A stretch of DNA of 12,726 bases. It comes from Porticoccaceae bacterium. GTDB taxonomy: Bacteria; Pseudomonadota; Gammaproteobacteria; Pseudomonadales; Porticoccaceae. Positions 6,006 to 11,764 of the stretch are shown one piece after another. Each line of letters starts with the position of its first letter. The stretch's first letter is position 1. Below the pieces are notes generated by a model, which saw nothing but the letters and a program-made list of their open reading frames with translations, ran no database searches and was not told the DNA's origin. The stretch lies in NCBI GenBank assembly GCA_023229065.1, contig JALNZZ010000054.1:1-12726 (forward strand). Direction: 5' to 3'. A program made the position numbers and the translations under genes.

Positions 6006-6011
6006 TATACT
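6006..6011 (+). promoter_or_regulatory. possible -10 box for apeB
   Basis: TATACT matches the -10 consensus at 5 of 6 positions and lies 30 bp before the apeB start. The region 16-18 bp upstream is GC-rich with no recognisable -35, and there is no TG extension. It would need an activator or be weak. Confidence 0.3.
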
Positions 6012-6041
6012 GCGAGTCTTTTTGGTAAGAAACTAGGCTAA

Positions 6042-7394
6042 ATGTCGATGAACTCCCACCCCATTGCTGCGGGCAGTGATGAATCTGCTCGCGACGCATT
6101 CAATACTCGCTTGCTCGATTTTCTGGCGGCTTCGCCCACTCCTTTTCACGCCGTGGCCAATCTCGCGGCGATGCTCGATAAGGCCGGGTTTCGGCAGCTC
6201 GATGAAGGTGCCGACTGGTCACTGGAAAAGGGACAAGGTTACTACTGTACTCGCAACGGCAGCTCGATCATCGCTTTCGTGAAGGGGCGTCATGAGCTGC
6301 TGGGCACGGGTATCCGCATGGTGGGCGCCCACACTGACAGTCCCTGCCTGATGGTCAAACCCCAGCCGGAAGTGATTACCAAAGGCTACGTCAAACTGGG
6401 TGTCGAGGTGTATGGCGGCGCCCTTCTGAACCCCTGGTTTGACCGTGACTTATCCATTGCGGGGCGAGTTGTTTATCGCGATGGTCGAGGTGAGCTGCGC
6501 CACTGCCTGGTGGATTTTGCCGAGCCGGTAGCGGTGATTCCCAGTCTTGCCATTCACCTCGACCGCCAGGCTAACGAAAATCGTTCCATCAATGCCCAGA
6601 CGGATATCCCGCCAGTGCTGTTCCAGTCTGGCCCTGGCCGCACAGAAGATTTCCGCACCCTGCTGGCAGAGCACTTTCTGGCAGGCGAAGCCGGGGCTCA
6701 GGTACTCGACTACGAGCTCTACTTCTACGATACGCAAAAGCCAGCCTTGGTGGGTTTGCACAAAGATTTTATTGCGTCGGCGCGTCTCGACAATTTGCTC
6801 AGTTGCTTTGTCGGCCTCGAATCACTGCTGGCCGCCGAGGGTAATGAGACTGCGCTGCTGGTGTGCAATGACCACGAGGAAGTCGGCAGCGCTTCGGCTT
6901 GCGGAGCGCAGGGGCCGATGCTGGCGTCGGTGCTGGAGCGCATAATCCCCGACAGCGAAACCCGTACTCGGGTAATCGGCCGCTCACTGATGATCTCGGC
7001 AGACAACGCCCATGGTGTCCACCCCAACTTCACTAGCAGGCATGATGACAACCACGGCCCGCTGCTCAACCAAGGGCCGGTAATCAAGGTCAACGTCAAG
7101 CAGCGCTACGCAACAAACAGCCTCACCGCTGCACTTTTTCGCCAATTGGCTTACGAAGCCGGTGTGCCAGTACAGGCATTTGTTACCCGCAGCGATATGG
7201 GATGTGGCAGCACCATTGGCCCCATTACTGCGAGCGAGGTGGGAGTGCCAACCCTCGATGTCGGTATGCCCACTTTTGCCATGCACTCTATTCGCGAGCT
7301 GGCGGGTGTAGCAGATGCCTGGGCATTGCAGCAAATTCTTGCTCTCTTCAATAATCGCCCGGGCGCGCTGACCATTGCAGAAACCGGGGCCTAA
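6042..7394 (+). CDS. apeB: M18-family aminopeptidase
   Basis: ApeB-type M18 peptidases are cytosolic dodecameric di-zinc enzymes that remove N-terminal residues, usually acidic or neutral, from peptides. The 450-aa product has the family's usual length. Expected metal and catalytic residues are present in order: H97 in GAHTDSP, D250 in ARLDNLLS, E279-E280 in NDHEEVGS (catalytic base plus ligand), D321 in SADNAHGVHPNF and H415 in AMHSIRE. There is no signal peptide. Two in-frame ATGs, 6042 and 6048, are possible. AGG at 6035-6037 is 4 nt from the first and 10 nt from the second, so the second may be used, shortening the protein by 2 residues. trpS follows after 79 nt. The symbol follows the Pseudomonas name, and the exact substrate preference is inferred from the family. 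Confidence 0.93.
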   Translation: MSMNSHPIAAGSDESARDAFNTRLLDFLAASPTPFHAVANLAAMLDKAGFRQLDEGADWSLEKGQGYYCTRNGSSIIAFVKGRHELLGTGIRMVGAHTDSPCLMVKPQPEVITKGYVKLGVEVYGGALLNPWFDRDLSIAGRVVYRDGRGELRHCLVDFAEPVAVIPSLAIHLDRQANENRSINAQTDIPPVLFQSGPGRTEDFRTLLAEHFLAGEAGAQVLDYELYFYDTQKPALVGLHKDFIASARLDNLLSCFVGLESLLAAEGNETALLVCNDHEEVGSASACGAQGPMLASVLERIIPDSETRTRVIGRSLMISADNAHGVHPNFTSRHDDNHGPLLNQGPVIKVNVKQRYATNSLTAALFRQLAYEAGVPVQAFVTRSDMGCGSTIGPITASEVGVPTLDVGMPTFAMHSIRELAGVADAWALQQILALFNNRPGALTIAETGA

Positions 7395-7473
7395 AGTTTA
7401 TTCCTTGTCGCGGTTGAGGCAGGGGGGCTGGCCCCGCTATTCCCTCGGCCAGAAGATTATCCAGGATTCGATC

Positions 7474-8490
7474 ATGACACAGACTTCTGAAACCTACCTT
7501 ACCGGCATCACCACTACCGGTACCCCGCACTTGGGCAATTATGTGGGAGCCATTCGCCCTGCCATTGCCGGCAGCCAGAATCCTGGCCACAGTGCGTTTT
7601 ATTTTCTGGCGGACCTGCATGCGCTGATCAAGTGCCAGGATCCTGACATGGTGCGTCAGTCGAGCCGCGAAATTGCCGCCACTTGGCTAGCGCTTGGCCT
7701 CAATACGGACAATGTCGTGTTTTATCGGCAGTCGGATGTTCCCGAAATCCCCCAGTTAACCTGGCTGCTGACGTGTGTCGCTGCCAAAGGGCTGCTCAAT
7801 CGTGCCCATGCTTATAAGGATGCCGTGCAAAAAAACATCGGCGACGGAGAGGATCCGGATTACGGCGTCACCATGGGGCTGTTTAGCTACCCGGTATTGA
7901 TGGCGGCAGATATTCTCATGTTCAACGCTACCAAGGTGCCGGTGGGGCGCGACCAGATTCAGCATATCGAGATGGCCCGCGACATGGCCCAGCGCTTCAA
8001 TTATCTCTACGGCGAACATTTCACTCTGCCGGAAGCGGTAGTGGATGACAATGTGGCCGTCTTGCAGGGGCTCGACGGGCGCAAGATGAGCAAGAGCTAC
8101 GGTAATACCATTCCGCTGTTTCTCGAAGAAAAACAGTTGAAGAAACATATCAACAAGATCAAGACCAACTTGCTGGAGCCCGGCGAGCCAAAGGATGCAG
8201 ATACCTCCACGGTATTCCAGATCTGGCGTGCCTTCGCGACACCGGAGCAGACAGCCGAGATGCGTCGCGAATTCGACAGCGGCATTGCCTGGGGAGAGGC
8301 AAAGAAAAGGCTGTTTGAGCTGCTCAATGAGCAGTTGCGAGAAGCGCGGGACAATTACCAGCGGCTGCTGGCAGAGCCCGGCTATGTCGATGAAGAGTTG
8401 CGCAAAGGTGCCGACAAGGCGCGAGCCTTCAGCGTGCCGTTTCTCGACCGGCTCAAGGCTGCGACAGGTATTTCACCGTTACAGCCTTGA
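7474..8490 (+). CDS. trpS: tryptophanyl-tRNA synthetase
   Basis: TrpRS is a class Ic dimer that charges tRNA-Trp. The product is 338 aa. The HIGH-equivalent is HLGN at residues 19-22 (TGTPHLGNYVGAI) and the KMSKS loop is at 204-208 (GRKMSKSYGNT). MAADILMF and PVGRDQIQH are family signatures. The sequence is the Pseudomonas-type form (TGITTTGTPHLGN at the N-terminus, ADLHALIK) and not the E. coli form (SGAQPSGELTIGN). The frame is open back to 7375, but I place the start at the ATG at 7474, because AGGA at 7463-7466 is 7 nt upstream and the family N-terminus begins there. The 79-bp gap after apeB shows no clear promoter or terminator, so read-through from apeB is possible. It converges on rnt with 46 nt between stops. 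Confidence 0.96.
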   Translation: MTQTSETYLTGITTTGTPHLGNYVGAIRPAIAGSQNPGHSAFYFLADLHALIKCQDPDMVRQSSREIAATWLALGLNTDNVVFYRQSDVPEIPQLTWLLTCVAAKGLLNRAHAYKDAVQKNIGDGEDPDYGVTMGLFSYPVLMAADILMFNATKVPVGRDQIQHIEMARDMAQRFNYLYGEHFTLPEAVVDDNVAVLQGLDGRKMSKSYGNTIPLFLEEKQLKKHINKIKTNLLEPGEPKDADTSTVFQIWRAFATPEQTAEMRREFDSGIAWGEAKKRLFELLNEQLREARDNYQRLLAEPGYVDEELRKGADKARAFSVPFLDRLKAATGISPLQP

Positions 8491-8506
8491 GCGCAGCGGT
8501 GCTCAA
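8487..8506. terminator. stem-loop between convergent trpS and rnt
   Basis: TTGAGCGC (8487-8494) and GTGCTCAA (8499-8506) form an 8-bp stem with one G-U pair and an AGCG loop. The stem includes part of the trpS stop codon. No T-run follows on the + strand. A second, weak 4-bp stem CTGC/GCAG (8521-8533), read on the minus strand, is followed a few bases later by T5 and might end rnt. Neither is a clear intrinsic terminator. Confidence 0.35.
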
Positions 8507-8536
8507 TGGGCAAAAACGCTCTGCCTCAAGCAGTAT

Positions 8537-9181
8537 TTATCGCCAGCCTCCCAACTCTTTCCAGCGGTTGACGATAAGGCAGAACAGGTCAGCGGTTTTT
8601 TCGGCGTCATAGGCCGCATTGTGGGCTTCGCGGTTGCTGAAAGGGATGCCAGCCGCGGCACAGGCGCGGGCCAGTACGGTCTGGCCAAAGGCGAGCCCGG
8701 CGAGGGTCGCAGTATCGAAGCATGAAAAAGGGTGGAAAGGGTTGCGCTTGATGCCGGCTCGCTCGCAGGCCGCATTGAGAAAACCCAGGTCGAAGTGGGC
8801 GTTGTGGGCGACAATTACTGCCCGAGTGCAGTCGTTGTCGCGCACACATTCACGCACTTTGTGAAACACGCGAGTGAGCGCTTCCTTTTCTGGCAGAGCG
8901 TTGCGGTCCGGGTCGCTGGGGTCAATGCCGGTAAAGTCCAGTGCTGCCTGCTCGACAGCCATGTCGGGGTGAGGAATGACTGCTGCGGCGACGGTTTCCT
9001 TTCTCACCAGGCGGCCGTCATCGTCCATGTCCAGGGTGACAGCAGCAATTTCCAGCAGGGCGTGCTGATGGGCGTTGAAGCCACCGGTTTCCACATCTAC
9101 CACTACCGGCAGAAAGCCACGAAAACGATTGCCGAGAGTGGTGAGGGCATCCAGCTCCTCGCCAAAATTAAGATCACTCAT
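8537..9181 (-). CDS. rnt: ribonuclease T
   Basis: RNase T is a homodimeric DEDDh 3'-5' exonuclease that trims the 3' ends of tRNA (CCA turnover), 5S and 23S rRNA, and also acts on DNA ends. The product is 214 aa (E. coli 215). The catalytic set is complete: D29 and E31 in VDVETGGF, D131 in HNAHFDLGF, H187 in EAHNAAYD and D192. All sit exactly 6 residues beyond the E. coli positions D23, E25, D125, H181 and D186. NPFHPF and GQTVLA are family signatures. I use the ATG at 9181. An in-frame TTG one codon earlier is less likely. The start overlaps the pyrC stop by 8 nt (ATGAGTGA), so rnt is the second gene of a pyrC-rnt operon. The same order occurs in Pseudomonas as I recall it. Confidence 0.96.
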   Translation of the reverse strand: MSDLNFGEELDALTTLGNRFRGFLPVVVDVETGGFNAHQHALLEIAAVTLDMDDDGRLVRKETVAAAVIPHPDMAVEQAALDFTGIDPSDPDRNALPEKEALTRVFHKVRECVRDNDCTRAVIVAHNAHFDLGFLNAACERAGIKRNPFHPFSCFDTATLAGLAFGQTVLARACAAAGIPFSNREAHNAAYDAEKTADLFCLIVNRWKELGGWR

Positions 9182-10211
9182 CAATTACCCGCCAGTTGAG
9201 GGTTTCTCCAGCCATTAGAGGCACCATGTTCTCCTCGCCCAGAGCGACGCTGTCAGGCAGCTGCCAGGGAGTGTGCGTCAGGGTGAGGGTGTCGCTGTTG
9301 CGCGGCAGGCCGTAAAAGTCGGCACCATAAAAGCTGGCGAAGGCTTCCAGTTTGTCCAGAGCGTTGTGGCGGTGGAAAAATTCGGCATACAGTTCCACAG
9401 CGGCATGATGGCTGTAGCAACCGGCGCAGCCGCACGCGGTTTCTTTGCGGTGCTGGGCGTGGGGAGCAGAGTCGGTGCCGAGAAAGAAGCGCGGGCTGCC
9501 ACTCAAGGCCGCGGCAATCAGAGCTTCCTGATGGGTGTTGCGCTTGAGAATTGGCAGACAGTAATAGTGGGGGCGGATGCCGCCCGCCAGCATGTGATTG
9601 CGATTGAACAGCAGGTGCTGGGGGGTGATGGTGGCTGCCACGCCCTCGCGAGCGGCGGCGACAAACTGCGCACCTTCACGGGTGGTAATGTGCTCCAGCA
9701 CGACTTTGAGAGCCGGGAAGTCGCGCACAATGCGGTTCAGGTGCCGGTCGATAAAAACGGCCTCGCGATCGAAAATGTCGATGCTGTCATCGGTGACCTC
9801 GCCGTGCAGCAACAGCGGCAAGCCGACTTTTTCCATGATCTCGAGAACGGCATTGATGCGGTTCAGGTCGGTGACGCCTGCGGCAGAGTTGGTGGTGGCC
9901 CCGGCAGGGTAGACCTTGGCAGCGTAGACAATACCGCTGTCCTTGGCGCGGATAATTTCACTGGGACTGGTGGCGTCGGTCAGGTACAGCACCATCAGCG
10001 GTTGCCAGCGGCTGTCAGCGGGCCGTTGGGCAAGAATGCGCTGCTGGTAGGCGGTGGCTTCTGCAGTGGTGGTGACCGGTGGTGTCAGGTTGGGCATGAT
10101 GATGCCGCGGCCAAAGTGGCGGGCCGCAGCCGTGACGGTGGTCGCCAGCGCGGCGCCGTCCCGCAGATGGAGGTGCCAGTCGTCGGGGCGGGTGATGATG
10201 AGGGTGTCCAT
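9174..10211 (-). CDS. pyrC: dihydroorotase (class II)
   Basis: PyrC closes carbamoyl aspartate to dihydroorotate, the third step of pyrimidine synthesis, in the cytosol. The product is 345 aa (E. coli 348). Metal-site residues are all present: H13 and H15 in DWHLHLRDG, the lysine that is carbamylated at K99 in YAAKVYPAGATTNS, H136 in LLHGE, H174 in LEHITT and D247 in GTDSAPH. All are 3 residues before the E. coli positions, and the enzyme looks active. AGG, 6 nt before the ATG on the minus strand, supports the start. It is divergent from argG with 153 bp between the two starts. In Pseudomonas aeruginosa, as I recall, motY lies between argG and pyrC. It is absent here. Confidence 0.97.
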   Translation of the reverse strand: MDTLIITRPDDWHLHLRDGAALATTVTAAARHFGRGIIMPNLTPPVTTTAEATAYQQRILAQRPADSRWQPLMVLYLTDATSPSEIIRAKDSGIVYAAKVYPAGATTNSAAGVTDLNRINAVLEIMEKVGLPLLLHGEVTDDSIDIFDREAVFIDRHLNRIVRDFPALKVVLEHITTREGAQFVAAAREGVAATITPQHLLFNRNHMLAGGIRPHYYCLPILKRNTHQEALIAAALSGSPRFFLGTDSAPHAQHRKETACGCAGCYSHHAAVELYAEFFHRHNALDKLEAFASFYGADFYGLPRNSDTLTLTHTPWQLPDSVALGEENMVPLMAGETLNWRVIDE

Positions 10212-10310
10212 GGTGTACCTGGTGGTGTATCAAGGGGTGCATGGTACCGGATCGCGGATGCCTGGGCTACGGGGCCTGTCCAGACCCTGTAATTTCGCGC
10301 CCTAAACCAG

Positions 10311-10316
10311 TAGAAT
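10311..10316 (+). promoter_or_regulatory. candidate -10 box for argG
   Basis: TAGAAT matches the sigma70 -10 box at 5 of 6 positions, 48 bp before the GTG. The best -35 candidate, CTGTAA (10287-10292), is 18 bp upstream and matches only 3 of 6. The predicted start is near 10323. The leader then contains a pyrimidine run (10331-10349, mostly C and T) just before the Shine-Dalgarno sequence. No ArgR box could be recognised by eye. Confidence 0.4.
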
Positions 10317-10364
10317 GCCGCCCCGAATATCCATCTCCCTCTCTCTCCAGCCAGGAGCCATCCC

Positions 10365-11582
10365 GTGTCAGATGTCAAAAAAGTCGTTCTTGCCTACTCC
10401 GGCGGCCTCGATACTTCCGTGATCGTGCGCTGGCTGCAGGAAACCTATCAGTGTGAAGTTGTTACCTTTACCGCCGATATTGGCCAGGGCGAGGAAGTCG
10501 AGCCAGCGCGCGCCAAGGCGCAGCAGATGGGAGTCAAGGAAATCTATATCGAGGACCTGCGCGAGGAGTTTGTGCGCGACTTCGTGTTCCCCATGTTCCG
10601 TGCCAACACTGTCTATGAAGGCGAGTATTTGCTGGGTACCTCTATAGCCCGCCCGTTGATTGCCAAACGCTTGGTGGAAATTGCCAACGAAACTGGTGCC
10701 GATGCCATCTCCCACGGCGCTACCGGGAAGGGCAATGACCAGGTGCGCTTCGAGTTAGGGGCTTACGCACTGAAGCCCGGCGTCAAGGTGATTGCTCCCT
10801 GGCGCGAGTGGGATCTGCTGTCGCGGGACAAGCTGATGGCCTACTGCGAAACCCACGCTATTCCGGTGGAAATGAAGCGCGGCAAAAAATCTCCCTACTC
10901 CATGGACGCCAACCTGCTGCACATCTCTTATGAGGGAGCGATTCTGGAAGACCCTTGGGTGGAACCTGAGGAAGACATGTGGCGCTGGAGCGTATCCCCC
11001 GAAACTGCACCCGACAAGCCCACCTACCTGGAGCTGGAGTACAGCAAGGGTGATATCGTTGCTATCGACGGTGTTGCCATGAGCCCGGCGACGGTCCTCG
11101 AGTACCTCAACAAGGTAGCCGGCGCCAACGGTATCGGTCGCCTCGACCTGGTAGAAAACCGCTATGTGGGCATGAAGTCCCGGGGCTGCTACGAAACGCC
11201 CGGCGGCACGGTGATGTTGCGTGCTCACCGCGCTATTGAGTCCATCACTCTCGATCGCGAAGTGGCGCACCTCAAGGACGACCTGATGCCGCGCTATGCC
11301 GAGCTGATTTACAACGGTTACTGGTGGTCTCCCGAGCGCCAGCTATTGCAAGGGCTGATCGATGAATCCCAGTTGTTCGTCAACGGCAGTGTGCGGGTCA
11401 AGCTTTACAAGGGCAATGTCACGGTAGTGGGGCGCAAGTCGGCAGATAGTTTGTTCGACGAGAAGATCGCTACTTTTGATGATGACGCCGGTGCTTACGA
11501 CCAAAAAGACGCTGAGGGCTTCATTAAACTCAACGCTCTGCGCATGCGAATTGCCGCAAATAAGGGGCGGACTCTGCTATAA
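10365..11582 (+). CDS. argG: argininosuccinate synthase
   Basis: ArgG joins citrulline and aspartate with ATP to argininosuccinate, the penultimate step of arginine synthesis, as a cytosolic homotetramer. The product is 405 aa, the length typical of the Pseudomonas-type enzyme and shorter than the 447 aa of E. coli. The N-type ATP-pyrophosphatase loop AYSGGLDTS is at residues 10-18. GATGKGNDQVRFE at 118-130 and the GMKSRGCYETPGG segment are substrate-binding signatures. Translation starts at GTG 10365, because AGGAG at 10353-10357 lies 7 nt upstream and the conserved N-terminus (SDVKKVVLAYSGG) begins there. No upstream ATG in frame fits. The stop TAA lies within a perfect extended -10 element (11575-11583). 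No intrinsic terminator follows directly. Confidence 0.97.
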   Translation: MSDVKKVVLAYSGGLDTSVIVRWLQETYQCEVVTFTADIGQGEEVEPARAKAQQMGVKEIYIEDLREEFVRDFVFPMFRANTVYEGEYLLGTSIARPLIAKRLVEIANETGADAISHGATGKGNDQVRFELGAYALKPGVKVIAPWREWDLLSRDKLMAYCETHAIPVEMKRGKKSPYSMDANLLHISYEGAILEDPWVEPEEDMWRWSVSPETAPDKPTYLELEYSKGDIVAIDGVAMSPATVLEYLNKVAGANGIGRLDLVENRYVGMKSRGCYETPGGTVMLRAHRAIESITLDREVAHLKDDLMPRYAELIYNGYWWSPERQLLQGLIDESQLFVNGSVRVKLYKGNVTVVGRKSADSLFDEKIATFDDDAGAYDQKDAEGFIKLNALRMRIAANKGRTLL

Positions 11583-11583
11583 T
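11575..11583 (+). promoter_or_regulatory. perfect extended -10 promoter at the end of argG
   Basis: TGCTATAAT matches the extended -10 consensus TGnTATAAT at every defined base. It overlaps the last codons and stop of argG. Extended -10 promoters need little -35 contact, and none is obvious. The predicted start is near 11590, so the transcript would run through a strongly foldable segment before ccoN, about 175 nt downstream. Confidence 0.55.
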
Positions 11584-11604
11584 CGCGCGCTGATTGATGA
11601 CAGA

Positions 11605-11666
11605 GGCCGATGAGTTTCTCTACGAATGATTGATGCAAGTCATGGGTAGAGAGCAGAGAATCGGTC
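11605..11666 (+). ncRNA. long imperfect stem-loop, candidate sRNA or ccoN leader
   Basis: Three nested helices can form. The outer one is GGCCGAT (11605-11611) with ATCGGTC (11660-11666), 7 bp including one G-U. The middle one is TTCTCTAC (11616-11623) with GTAGAGAG (11646-11653), 8 bp including one G-U. The inner one is ATGATT (11626-11631) with AGTCAT (11638-11643), 6 bp with one G-U, closing a GATGCA loop. In total about 21 pairs form over 62 nt, starting 15 nt after the predicted start of the extended -10 promoter. No known RNA family was recognised. It could be a leader element or an independent RNA. Confidence 0.35.
11630..11643 (+). promoter_or_regulatory. FNR/Anr-like box 1 upstream of ccoN
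   Basis: TTGATGCAAGTCAT fits the FNR/Anr consensus TTGATnnnnATCAA at 8 of 10 defined bases, with a perfect left half. Its centre (11636.5) would be at -41.5 for a start at 11678, and CACAAT at 11666-11671 then occupies -12 to -7. That is the class II activator geometry. cbb3 oxidase operons are commonly under this control. The site overlaps the inner helix of the candidate RNA, so the two readings compete. Confidence 0.35.
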
Positions 11667-11674
11667 ACAATCAA
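11661..11674 (+). promoter_or_regulatory. FNR/Anr-like box 2 upstream of ccoN
   Basis: TCGGTCACAATCAA has a perfect right half ATCAA and a left half matching 3 of 5, so 8 of 10 overall. It would overlap the -10 box proposed for box 1, so both cannot work as activator sites for the same start. It is a weaker candidate than box 1. Confidence 0.2.
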
Positions 11675-11695
11675 TCCACCCTAACCCTCCAAACC

Positions 11696-11735
11696 GCCTG
11701 TCGATATCACTACGCAATGAGTGGTGTCGACAGGC
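11696..11735 (+). repeat. 16-bp-stem palindrome upstream of ccoN
   Basis: GCCTGTCGATATCACT (11696-11711) pairs along its whole length with AGTGGTGTCGACAGGC (11720-11735), with two G-U pairs and an 8-nt loop. It ends 29 nt before the ccoN ATG. There is no T-tract, so it is not a standard terminator. The right arm plus flank, TCGACAGGCTCGAAC, resembles dispersed REP-type palindromes seen in many proteobacteria, from memory. Only one copy is visible in this window. Confidence 0.6.
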
Positions 11736-11764
11736 TCGAACTTCCGACAGCAAGGGCACTTTAG

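Noticed and set aside
7424..7435. GGGG-CTGG-CCCC stem between apeB and trpS as a terminator
   Set aside because: It has a 4-bp stem with no T-tract, and such stems are common in GC-rich DNA.
7414..7443. TTGAGG and TATTCC as a trpS promoter
   Set aside because: The 18-bp spacer and a 3-of-6 match at the -10 are too weak to claim.
7375..7473. 33-residue N-terminal extension of TrpS
   Set aside because: It has no conserved residues. A good Shine-Dalgarno sequence lies directly before the internal ATG at 7474, where the family N-terminus begins, and the extension would overlap apeB.
9273..10292. 339-codon plus-strand frame opposite pyrC
   Set aside because: It is antisense to a complete pyrC with all metal ligands. 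It has no start signal and its composition is typical of a shadow of GC-rich coding sequence.
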